DNA from: Myxococcota bacterium
GTDB taxonomy: Bacteria; Myxococcota_A; Polyangia; Polyangiales; Houyiibacteriaceae
Direction of reading: 5' to 3'
DNA length: 39,711 nucleotides
Assembly (NCBI GenBank): GCA_025453555.1
Contig: JALOQC010000116.1
Coordinates: forward strand, 1 to 39,711
The notes beneath the pieces were generated by a model. The model was not told the DNA's origin and made no database searches. It saw nothing but the letters and a program-made list of their open reading frames with translations. Below, one piece after another: positions 33,160 through 39,711 of the stretch; within the stretch, counting starts at the first letter, position 1, and each line of letters begins with the position of its first letter. The translations under genes and the position numbers were made by a program.

Positions 33160-34186
33160 GGAGCAAGTCTCGCACGTCGCGCGCGAGGCGAGCCGTCGCG
33201 GCGTCGCAGGACGCGATGCGCGTGAGGTGGATGAAGCCGTGGATCATCGCGCCCTCGGTTCGCGAGGTCGTCGACACACCGTCTCTCTCGAGGCGTTCGA
33301 TCAAGCGTCGCCCTTCGTCGCGCAACACGTCGAAGCCCGCGAGCACGACGATCGTGCGTGGGCACCGATCGAGCGTCGTGGAGCGCAGCGGCGAGGCGCG
33401 GGAGTCCGCGTGGTTCGAGCGGCCGAGGTAGCGCTCGGTGAACCAATCGACCGTGGTGCGATCGAGGCCGAAGCCGGTCGCGAAGCGGTGCTTGGACGGG
33501 GTGTCGAGGTCGACGTCGGTGGTCGGGTAGAGCACGAGCTGACCGCAGACCGCTGGCACGGCCTGCGTGACGTTCAACGCGAGGTTGGCGCCCGCGCTGT
33601 CGCCACCGACCGCGACGCGTTCGGGATCCACGCCGAGCTCGGACGCCTTCGCGAGCACCGCACATGTGGCCGCGATGCAGTCGTCGACGGCGGCGGGGAA
33701 CGGGTGCTCGGGCGCGAGTCGGTAGTCGACCGCCACCACCACCACGTCCGCTTCGCGCGCCATCCGGCGCAGGAAGGCCGCGTGGGAGTCGAGGTCGCCG
33801 ACCACGAAGCCTCCGCCGTGGAAGTACACGAGCGCCGGGCGACGCTGGCCGGGGGCCGGATGATGGACGCGCACGCGCACCGCGAGGCCGTCGTGGGTGA
33901 GCGTGCGTTCGGTCTCCTGCGCGCTCGGCGGCTCGGGTCGCTCGAGCGTGTCGACGAGCACGTGGTAGGAGCGACGCGACTCCGCGAGGCTCGGCTTGCG
34001 GTCGAAGCCACCTTCGCCGGAGAGCTTCTGCACCCGCAGGATGAGCTGGAGGTGCGGATCGAGGACGTGCTCGCCGTCGCGCTCCGGCGAACCGACGAGG
34101 CGCTCCACGAGCGCAACGGGGAGCTTCACGAGGCGTCGAGCGAACGCCATCCGGAGACGCTCGGGATCGATCAAGCGAGCACGCAT
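33152..34186 (-). CDS. Alpha/beta hydrolase, hormone-sensitive-lipase family esterase
   Basis: A 344-residue esterase of bacterial family IV (HSL). Oxyanion motif HGGGF (from His123), nucleophile GDSAG with Ser197, acid in AGFDVLRDEG and His in MIHGFIHL; DYRLAPEHPFPAAVDD is the classic signature. About 70 N-terminal residues form the cap helices. It acts on short- to medium-chain esters, cytosolic. ATG 34186 gives a typical N-terminus (RARLIDPERLRMAF). First gene of the pair with the methyltransferase. Confidence 0.93.
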   Translation of the reverse strand: MRARLIDPERLRMAFARRLVKLPVALVERLVGSPERDGEHVLDPHLQLILRVQKLSGEGGFDRKPSLAESRRSYHVLVDTLERPEPPSAQETERTLTHDGLAVRVRVHHPAPGQRRPALVYFHGGGFVVGDLDSHAAFLRRMAREADVVVVAVDYRLAPEHPFPAAVDDCIAATCAVLAKASELGVDPERVAVGGDSAGANLALNVTQAVPAVCGQLVLYPTTDVDLDTPSKHRFATGFGLDRTTVDWFTERYLGRSNHADSRASPLRSTTLDRCPRTIVVLAGFDVLRDEGRRLIERLERDGVSTTSRTEGAMIHGFIHLTRIASCDAATARLARDVRDLLHA

Positions 34187-34330
34187 GACGCGGAGCTTAC
34201 GCGCTCCGCGCACGCCGCACGATCGAGGCGCTTCGATCGTGACCGCCGGCGCACGATCGCGTGCGAGGTCGCGAGCTCGATCACGCGACACGCGGCGCCG
34301 ACGCCGGAGCGCGCGTGAGAGGGGTAGACC

Positions 34331-35413
34331 TCAGAGCGCGCAGGCCATGCCTTCTTCGAGGCAGAGGTACGACATGAAGCACGCGGTGCACGCGCTGCCG
34401 TCGGGACACCCCGTGCTCCGACAATCGCCGACCGGGAAGCGCTCGCACGTGTACGCGTCGACGCAGAGCCAGCAGCCGTCGACGACGATCGCGGTGCCGT
34501 CTTCGCCACACTCCGGACGAACCTGACGGCACGTCGCCGTCTCACCGGTCGCGCAGCGCGAGGTCGTGCACGCCGCCACGCAGTCTGCGCAGCCGCCGCA
34601 CGAGCCGTGCGCGCAGGGGTTGCACCACTCGTTCGTCTCGCAGTCGCCGTCCGACGTGCACGGGCGCGACGCGCAGTGGGCGAAGCGTGCCTCGCACGAG
34701 GGCTCGTCCATCGCGAGCGCGCCGCAGTCCGCGCCTTCGCAGCCGCAGCCGGAGACCGGCTCGCAGCCCATCCCGTTCCAGGCCCAACCGAGGAACGCAT
34801 CGCAGAACCCGACCCCACGAGCCTCCATCGCGCGGCACTCGTCTCCCGGGCACGTCGGACACGAGCCGTCGGTCGAGCAGAAGCGACCGCCCGCGCAGTC
34901 CTCACAGCAGAGACCGACGCCGCCGAAGCCACAATCGTCATCGGTGGTGCATGGAGCCGGGCACGCGATGTCGGGGCAACCTCCACGCAGCTCGTCGACG
35001 CAGAACCCCTCGCCCGAACAACCCGGACAGCAGATCTGGCCTTCACCACATTCGGTTCCGTCGAAGCAGACCGGCGGCGGCGGGCACGCGACGGGCGGGC
35101 ACTCGCCTCCCATGCCCGCGCAGAAGTCCGCCTCGCCCGGGCAGCCGGGGCAGCACGCGAACACGCCCTGCGGGCACTCGTCGCCGCCGCACGTGTGGAC
35201 ACACGCGAGGGTCGAGCAGCCTTCGTCGGGGCGCGTGCACGTCCCGCAAGACGCGTTGCAGCAGACGAGGCCGGGCGCGCAGGTGGTCGGTCCGCAGCTC
35301 GCGCCGCCGCCGTCGCGCACGCCCCCATCGTCGGTGCCGAGCGGGACTCGGCTCTGCGTGCAGGACGCGAGCACGAGGAGCGAGCCGAGGCAGGTCAAGC
35401 GAAGCAGCGACAT
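34331..35413 (-). CDS. Cysteine-rich repeat lipoprotein
   Basis: A 360-residue exported protein with about 60 Cys. Lipobox LASC (Cys18), a Gly/Asp linker, then at least four copies of a module of the form C-x2-G-x3-CC-x2-C-x-G-x2-FC (for example CGEGQICCPGC and GLCCEDCAGGRFC), then further Cys pairs to the C-terminus. Disulfide-knotted modules of this kind are common on the surface of Polyangia; they resemble no enzyme and could be adhesive or protective. GGAGGG before ATG 35413. Single gene between the esterase unit and the anti-sigma gene. Confidence 0.87.
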   Translation of the reverse strand: MSLLRLTCLGSLLVLASCTQSRVPLGTDDGGVRDGGGASCGPTTCAPGLVCCNASCGTCTRPDEGCSTLACVHTCGGDECPQGVFACCPGCPGEADFCAGMGGECPPVACPPPPVCFDGTECGEGQICCPGCSGEGFCVDELRGGCPDIACPAPCTTDDDCGFGGVGLCCEDCAGGRFCSTDGSCPTCPGDECRAMEARGVGFCDAFLGWAWNGMGCEPVSGCGCEGADCGALAMDEPSCEARFAHCASRPCTSDGDCETNEWCNPCAHGSCGGCADCVAACTTSRCATGETATCRQVRPECGEDGTAIVVDGCWLCVDAYTCERFPVGDCRSTGCPDGSACTACFMSYLCLEEGMACAL

Positions 35414-35486
35414 TCCGAACCCTCCAAACGCCTTCGTGGTCGGAGCCTAGCGGAGCCGTCAGCTTCTTTTCGCGCCGGCTTCGTGC

Positions 35487-36392
35487 TCACTCCGCGTCGC
35501 AGGCCGCGCGCACGCGTGCCGCGAGCGGCGAGCCGGGATGGGCGCTCGCGAACGCGCGCGCGACCTCCGGGTCGGGACGCTCGGCGCAACGAACGAGCGC
35601 GCGAGTGCCTTCACGCTCCGCACGCAAGGCGCCGTCCGCGAAGGTCGCCGTGTGCTCGTCGAGCGCGCGGGTCGCCTCGGCGAGGTCGTTCGCGGCGAGC
35701 GCGGCCCGTGCACGACGCAGCAGCACGAGCTCGGTGGCCAGGGTGTCCGCACTCGGCGCGACCACGTTCTCTCGAGGCCGCCGCGTCGACGGACGTGCGG
35801 GCTCGGAGGTCGAAGCTCCTGAAGGGTCGAGCGCGGGCGCCTCGGGGCTCGTCTCGCTGGGGGCGGCGATCGACTCGTCGACCACCGGCGGGACGACGTC
35901 GGACGCCTGCTGCGCCGACGTGGCGGCAGACGTGCGCGGACGCTCCGCAGTCACCTGCGATCGCGAGTCGACCGCGGCCTGCTCTCGCGCCTCCACCGCG
36001 GAAGGCTCCTCGCTCCACGGCTTGGTCACGGCCACCGTGGTCCCAGCGCCGACCGCGACCAGGAGCGCGAGCACCTTCGCGCCGAGCGCCGAGCCCGCGA
36101 CCGCACCGCCGCCGACCGCACCGGCCCCCACGGACGCCGCACCCACGGACGCCGCACCCACGGACACCGCACCGGCCCCCGCCGCACCGCCCGCCGTCGC
36201 GGCCGAGGCCGCCGTGCCGACCGAGCTCGCCGCGCCGCTCGCGCCCGCGGCCGCCGCCACGCCCGTGACCGCGCCCGCCGCCACCGCCGCCATCAACGCG
36301 CGTCGCACCCGCGCCTTGTCGTCGATGCTCGGATCGTCGGCGCCGCTCGCGATCGTGAGCAGCTCCTTCGCCTCGGGGCTCAGCTCGTTCAT
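35487..36392 (-). CDS. Membrane-anchored anti-sigma factor candidate
   Basis: A 301-residue protein whose ATG overlaps the sigma-factor stop (ATGA). Short cytosolic part (MNELSPEAKELLTIASG) with a helix, then a Gly/Ala/Ser/Val stretch with tandem GAASV units, one membrane helix near AKVLALLVAVGAGTTVAVT, a Ser/Pro/Glu linker and a helical extracytoplasmic C-terminus (LLRRARAALAANDLAEATRALDEH, then PGSPLAARVRAAC). The C-terminal part is TPR-like and recurs next to ECF sigma genes in myxobacteria. No canonical anti-sigma zinc HxxxCxxC motif is visible, so the role rests on context. Confidence 0.75.
   Translation of the reverse strand: MNELSPEAKELLTIASGADDPSIDDKARVRRALMAAVAAGAVTGVAAAAGASGAASSVGTAASAATAGGAAGAGAVSVGAASVGAASVGAGAVGGGAVAGSALGAKVLALLVAVGAGTTVAVTKPWSEEPSAVEAREQAAVDSRSQVTAERPRTSAATSAQQASDVVPPVVDESIAAPSETSPEAPALDPSGASTSEPARPSTRRPRENVVAPSADTLATELVLLRRARAALAANDLAEATRALDEHTATFADGALRAEREGTRALVRCAERPDPEVARAFASAHPGSPLAARVRAACDAE
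36127..36171. repeat. 15-bp tandem repeat, three copies, within the anti-sigma gene
   Basis: CCCACGGACGCCGCA at 36127-36141 and 36142-36156, with a one-base variant at 36157-36171. Codes the Ala/Ser/Val/Gly repeat before the membrane helix. Confidence 0.8.
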
Positions 36393-36967
36393 GACTCCCT
36401 CCCGAGGCGCGCGCGGTGTCGCGCGACGCAGCGTTCGAAGGCCTGCCGCGCGAGGCGCAGGCGCGAATACACGGTGTTCACGGGCGCCGCGGTCGCTTCG
36501 GCGATCTCGGGCGCGGTCATCTGTTCGAGCTCCGCGAGCACGAAGACCTCGCGCTGCTCGTCCGGCAGCGACTCGAGGAACGCGTGCAGGATCGTCGCGG
36601 CCTGCTGCCGCACCGCGTCGCCATGCGGGGTCGCGGTGGAGCTCAGCGTCTCCGGCAGCGGGGTGTGCGGGCGCTTGCGGCGCGCGCTGCGGCGATGATC
36701 GCTGACCACCCGCCGCGCGATCGCGTAGAGCCAGGTGCGCAGGCTGCTGCGCCCCTCGAACTCCGCGAGCTTGCGGTGCACGACCAGGAAGATCTCCTGC
36801 GCCACGTCGTCGAGCGCTTCGTCGGCGACCCCGAGGCGCCGCGCGCTCCGCCACACGAAGTCGAAGTGCTCCTCGTACACGCGATCGAACGCAGGCACGA
36901 CCGGGCGGCTGCGGGGGCCGCTCGCCTCGATCTCTTCGTTCGTACCGCTGGGGCTCACTGCGAGCAT
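36389..36967 (-). CDS. ECF-family RNA polymerase sigma factor
   Basis: A 192-residue group IV sigma factor. Region 2: FDRVYEEHFDFVWRSARRLG, DDVAQEIFLVVHRKLAEFEG, LRTWLYAIARRVVSDHRR. Region 4: FLESLPDEQREVFVLAELEQMTAPEIAEATAAPVNTVYSRLRLARQAF, the helix-turn-helix for the -35. GAAGGAGC before ATG 36967. It is followed by its membrane anti-sigma partner with a four-base overlap. Its own gene and the upstream predicted outer-membrane protein may be targets; an ECF-type promoter was not identified. Confidence 0.94.
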   Translation of the reverse strand: MLAVSPSGTNEEIEASGPRSRPVVPAFDRVYEEHFDFVWRSARRLGVADEALDDVAQEIFLVVHRKLAEFEGRSSLRTWLYAIARRVVSDHRRSARRKRPHTPLPETLSSTATPHGDAVRQQAATILHAFLESLPDEQREVFVLAELEQMTAPEIAEATAAPVNTVYSRLRLARQAFERCVARHRARLGRES

Positions 36968-37039
36968 CGCTCCTTCGTGGATCGACCTCGGCGGTTCCGT
37001 CACCCGGGTTTCGGGCACCACGAAACGGCCGGGATGGGC

Positions 37040-37114
37040 GAGGTCACCGTGGGCGAGCTTACCGCGAGCGAGCTCACCGAGGACGAGCTCACCGAGGACG
37101 AGCTTGCCGAGGAT
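37040..37114. repeat. 15-bp minisatellite upstream of the sigma gene, five units
   Basis: Two perfect GAGCTCACCGAGGAC units (37070-37084, 37085-37099) flanked by three degenerate units (37040-37054, 37055-37069, 37100-37114). Lies in the 161-base gap between the predicted outer-membrane protein and the sigma gene, where its promoter or leader should be. On the minus strand it reads as an LGELV-type five-residue repeat in frame with the sigma gene but upstream of its start. Confidence 0.8.
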
Positions 37115-37128
37115 TTGGGCGCGTCCGA

Positions 37129-38322
37129 TCAGCGCCAGCAGAGCCCCGCCCGCAGCGAGACGCGCCCGACCACGGGCGTCGCTCGGTGCAGCTCTCCCGC
37201 AGGCTCCACGAAGAAGCCCGGACGCCAGAGCGGCACCAACGCGTCCGCGACGAGACCGACCCGCCCCCGCCGCGCGACCGGCAAGTCGAGCGCGACCCCG
37301 AGCCCCGCTGCGGCCCAGGTCGTCAGCCCACGTGCGGGATCCGAGATCCCGAAGCCACGCCCACCCGCCACGCCCAGCTCCACGACCGCCCGCGGCGCGA
37401 GGCGCGTCGGCCCCAGCACGAACGGTCGCGTCAACGCGCCGCGCACCAGCCCGAGCCCGAGCCGCGCCCCGAGGGCGTCGTCGCTCGACGAGCTCACCTC
37501 GCGCGGTGTCCCGACGTGCGCACCCACCTCGACCACGAACGCTCCGATCGGGACGCGCAGCTCGAGCCCGAAGAGCGCCGACGGCAGCGGCAGTCCTCCG
37601 AGCTCGAGCCCGCCGACCACCGCGAGGCCCATCCCTTCCAGCGGCGGCCGGCGAGGCTCTGGATCCCCTTCGTTCGGCGCTTCGTTCGGCGCTTCGTTCG
37701 CGTTCCCGCGACCGCCCGTCACGCGCTCGACCGGCGGCTCCACCGCGCGTACACGCTCGATCGCGTCGGGCTCCTCGGGTCGCACCAACGCTTCGCCCGG
37801 CACGCCTCCGCGCGGCGACGCCAGCGCGAGCGAGGGCGACACGTCGTCGTCGAGCTCCACCGGTTCGACGGGATCGGCGCGCGGATCGGCGCGCGGATCG
37901 GCGCGCGGATCGGCGCGCGGTTCGTCGAGCGTGTCCACGGGCGGCACCAGCGGCTCGCTGGGCGCGGTCGTGGTCTCCGTCGTCTCCACCACGCGCACCG
38001 GATCGATCGCGAGCGCCACGATCAGCGCCGCCGCCTCCGCGAGCAGCGCGCAGCTCCTCGCCTCCAGCCTGCGCTCGCTCTGCGCCCCTACCCGCAACCG
38101 CAGCCGCCACGCGTTCGGCGCGCGCTCGACCCGCGCGTCCACCGCGAGAGCCTCGTCCGGGATCACACCGCCGAGCAGACGCGCCACCTCGGCGCGCACC
38201 TGCTGCTCGCTCGGGCAATCGCCCTCCGCGCGCCAACGCACCTGCGCGTGGGTGGACGTCACGGCGAGCCCCACGATCGCGAGCGCGATCCACCCGACCC
38301 GCGCGCCTCGGTGTCTGCTCAC
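37129..38322 (-). CDS. Exported protein with acidic repeat linker and predicted outer-membrane domain
   Basis: A 397-residue protein starting at GTG 38322, which follows GGGGAGGG. Signal peptide to about residue 26 (THA-Q). Residues 27-110: a small domain with CPSEQQVRAEVARLLGG and a second Cys in RSCALLAEAAALIVALAID. Residues about 110-230: Pro/Glu/Asp linker with four PRAD repeats and NEAP repeats. About 230-397: Gly-rich alternating strands (LAVVGGLELGG, ARLGLGLVRGAL, VSLRAGLCWR) like a small outer-membrane barrel. No known function. It immediately precedes the ECF sigma gene, an arrangement I associate with myxobacterial envelope-stress loci. Confidence 0.75.
   Translation of the reverse strand: MSRHRGARVGWIALAIVGLAVTSTHAQVRWRAEGDCPSEQQVRAEVARLLGGVIPDEALAVDARVERAPNAWRLRLRVGAQSERRLEARSCALLAEAAALIVALAIDPVRVVETTETTTAPSEPLVPPVDTLDEPRADPRADPRADPRADPVEPVELDDDVSPSLALASPRGGVPGEALVRPEEPDAIERVRAVEPPVERVTGGRGNANEAPNEAPNEGDPEPRRPPLEGMGLAVVGGLELGGLPLPSALFGLELRVPIGAFVVEVGAHVGTPREVSSSSDDALGARLGLGLVRGALTRPFVLGPTRLAPRAVVELGVAGGRGFGISDPARGLTTWAAAGLGVALDLPVARRGRVGLVADALVPLWRPGFFVEPAGELHRATPVVGRVSLRAGLCWR
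37669..37695. repeat. 12-bp tandem repeat encoding NEAP units
   Basis: TTCGTTCGGCGC at 37669-37680 and 37681-37692, then a partial copy. In frame, giving Asn-Glu-Ala-Pro repeats. Confidence 0.75.
37871..37918. repeat. 12-bp tandem repeat encoding RADP units, four copies
   Basis: GGATCGGCGCGC four times without a mismatch, 37871-37918, in frame in the linker of the exported protein. Perfect identity suggests recent slippage. Confidence 0.85.
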
Positions 38323-38417
38323 TGCCCTCCCCTGCACCGACCCTCCGACCCGACTTCCGCAAACGTGCATTGCTCGTCACGCAGCATCTCGTCACGCAGC
38401 ATCTCGTCGCGCACCAT
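38319..38417 (-). CDS. Possible 32-residue leader peptide with RDEML repeats
   Basis: ATG 38417 opens a 32-codon frame whose first half is built from the 15-bp repeat (MVRDEMLRDEMLRDE) and whose stop overlaps the GTG of the exported-protein gene as GTGA. That overlap would couple their translation. Against it: the ribosome-binding sequence is weak (GAAGA at close range), and a frame through a 15-bp repeat stays open by nature. Low confidence. Confidence 0.25.
   Translation of the reverse strand: MVRDEMLRDEMLRDEQCTFAEVGSEGRCRGGQ
38373..38417. repeat. 15-bp tandem repeat, three copies, between two genes
   Basis: CTCGTCACGCAGCAT at 38373-38387 and 38388-38402, then a two-mismatch copy at 38403-38417, in the 133-base gap between the lipoprotein stop and the exported-protein start. 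Confidence 0.85.
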
Positions 38418-38455
38418 TCTTCGCGCACCGATGTACCCGAGCGTGCGGAGCCGCC

Positions 38456-39439
38456 TCAACGGTTGCACGTGAGGGGACGCCAGATCACGAGCGGCCCTTC
38501 GATCGAGGCGACTCCACCGACCGCATGCCCTTCCGCCAGCGCGACGATCGCGTCCTCCGGGGGCGGCATCCGCTCGACCGCCCGCGCGGGTCCCCGCGAG
38601 AGTGGGAGCGTCCAGAGGGTCCCGTCGAGCCCGAGCGCGAGCGCTTCCTGATCGCTCACCGCGAGGTGCGGAAAGACCGGCGCGAGCTCGACCTCCCGAT
38701 CCACCACGCCGCGCGCGACGAACGCCGCGCGATCCTCCAGCAGAACCACGACGCCGCGGTTCACCGCATCGACCGCGAGCTCGCGCGCCACCCCCGGAAG
38801 CTCGACCGCTTGCGAGACTCCCCCGACGTCCTGCCAGATCAGCGCGCCGCCCACCACGTAGTAGACCTGCTCGTCGACCAACGCGAAACGTTCGACCCGC
38901 GCGAAGGGCACCGGCGCCTCGCCGATCGTCGCGAAGCCTTCGAGGTCGCGCGGCACGCGTTGGACGAGCGCGCGCCCGAAGCGAGAGACGAGCAGCGGGA
39001 ACGCGTCGCGATCGCCGCGACCGAGGGAGCAACGGTCGCCCGTGACGAGCGGGACGGCGGTCGGCACGAGGGAACCCTCGCTCGTGAGATCGAATCGGAA
39101 CGCAGCGCAGATCGAGTCGACCCAGAGGAAGCCGGACGGCGTGAGCGAGGACGCCGGAACGGTCGCCATGAAGGTCCCGAAGACCCGTCCATCGCGGGTC
39201 CCCCACGCCTGCCCGCCCGACGCGACGAACGCGAGCTTCGTCTCGTCGACCACGACCGACAGGTCACCTCCCGACTCGCCGAGCGTGAGGGGCACGCCGA
39301 GCCCCCACCGACACGGGAACGGCGCGATCGACGCGTCGATGCCGTCCGGCACCGAAGCGTCCACCGCGAGCGGCTCGATCTCGAGCCCCGTCCGCGAGCC
39401 ACATCCGATGATCGCGACCGCGATCCAGAAGCGAAGCAT
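38456..39439 (-). CDS. Lipoprotein of the CGSRTGL type, possible beta-propeller
   Basis: A 327-residue lipoprotein with lipobox AIIGC (Cys13) followed by GSRTGLEIEP, a mature N-terminus seen repeatedly in Polyangia lipoproteins. The remainder has evenly spaced short beta-strands with recurring LFVASGGQAWGT-, LVDEQVYYVVGGALIW- and LGLDGTLWTLPL-like blades, suggesting a beta-propeller. Three Cys besides the lipidated one. No enzymatic motif. It lies upstream of the exported protein and sigma factor on the same strand and may share regulation with them. Confidence 0.8.
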   Translation of the reverse strand: MLRFWIAVAIIGCGSRTGLEIEPLAVDASVPDGIDASIAPFPCRWGLGVPLTLGESGGDLSVVVDETKLAFVASGGQAWGTRDGRVFGTFMATVPASSLTPSGFLWVDSICAAFRFDLTSEGSLVPTAVPLVTGDRCSLGRGDRDAFPLLVSRFGRALVQRVPRDLEGFATIGEAPVPFARVERFALVDEQVYYVVGGALIWQDVGGVSQAVELPGVARELAVDAVNRGVVVLLEDRAAFVARGVVDREVELAPVFPHLAVSDQEALALGLDGTLWTLPLSRGPARAVERMPPPEDAIVALAEGHAVGGVASIEGPLVIWRPLTCNR

Positions 39440-39518
39440 CGCGTGATGCTACTCGACCCTTCGCGCAGGCGGCGATCGAAGCACGGGCGCGGACCTCCAG
39501 AGCGTGTACAAACCGCGC

Positions 39519-39711
39519 GTGCGTTTCTCCGACGTCTCCTCGCTACGCGCGTTCGTCGACGCCGACCCCGCGCTCACCGCCGTGCACGACGAGCTCCACC
39601 GCCGCCTCGCGGGCGATCCGCACGGCGACGATCCCGGCCACGACGCCGCGCATGCGTTCCGCGTCGCGCTCTGGACGACGCGCCTCGCGCCCGACGAAGA
39701 CGCCCGCTGCG
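39519..39711 (+). CDS. HD-domain hydrolase (partial, cut by window edge)
   Basis: The first 64 codons of a gene from GTG 39519 (an in-frame GTG at 39504 is the alternative). It has an initial helix, then DPGHDAAHAFRVALWTTRLAP, the HD motif with the following His/Arg-Val of HD phosphohydrolases like the YedJ group. These bind metals and cleave phosphate esters or nucleotides. Too short to say more. Divergent from the lipoprotein gene, 80 bases apart. Confidence 0.6.
   Translation, partial: MRFSDVSSLRAFVDADPALTAVHDELHRRLAGDPHGDDPGHDAAHAFRVALWTTRLAPDEDARC

Overview
The window is high-GC DNA (only short intergenic patches are AT-rich) with many secreted lipoproteins that carry Asp-Ala-Gly spacers, two Ser/Thr protein kinases in tandem, an ECF sigma/anti-sigma pair and a lysine/alanine-rich histone-like protein. 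Together these point to a myxobacterium-type genome (Myxococcota, most like the Polyangia/Sandaracinus side). This is a judgement from style and gene content, not from a search. I see no rRNA, tRNA, CRISPR array, insertion sequence or prophage.

Layout. 1-1.65 kb: histidine biosynthesis hisB-hisH-hisA on the minus strand, with strong hairpins between hisH and hisA. 1.8-6.7 kb: a secreted GH172/DUF2961 enzyme, a divergent small J-domain protein, and a coupled lipoprotein plus two-membrane-protein operon. 6.8-9.25 kb: two overlapping Ser/Thr kinases. 9.5-12.3 kb: a ThDP-dependent lyase with a perfect dyad in its leader, and a divergent, frame-broken esterase. 12.5-18.7 kb: a basic-tailed helical-repeat protein, the GDP-mannose genes manB and manC (manB lacks an internal segment), the histone-like protein, an OmpA-family lipoprotein and a small lipoprotein. 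18.7-20.5 kb: 13-bp tandem repeats and a soluble PAS/GAF histidine kinase.

20.9-27.35 kb is the most system-like part. A DUF4856 lipoprotein, an imelysin lipoprotein and a membrane di-iron hydroxylase run on the plus strand and face a TonB-dependent receptor on the minus strand. Both outer ends have Fur-box-like sequences, so I read it as an iron-starvation-induced uptake locus. 27.4-30.3 kb holds purD and a frame-broken purH. 30.6-34.2 kb has speE-nudC (overlapping) and a methyltransferase/esterase pair. 34.3-39.4 kb has a very cysteine-rich lipoprotein, an anti-sigma/ECF sigma pair, a predicted outer-membrane protein and another lipoprotein, in a stretch unusually full of 12- and 15-bp tandem repeats. 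The right edge cuts an HD-domain gene.

The most surprising observation is that three conserved enzymes (esterase at 11.69 kb, manB at 14.4 kb, purH at 29.72 kb) each lack a short internal block (about 15 to 35 residues), two of them with loss of frame. Either the strain carries real lesions or the assembly dropped sequence at these points. This should be settled before any metabolic conclusion is drawn.
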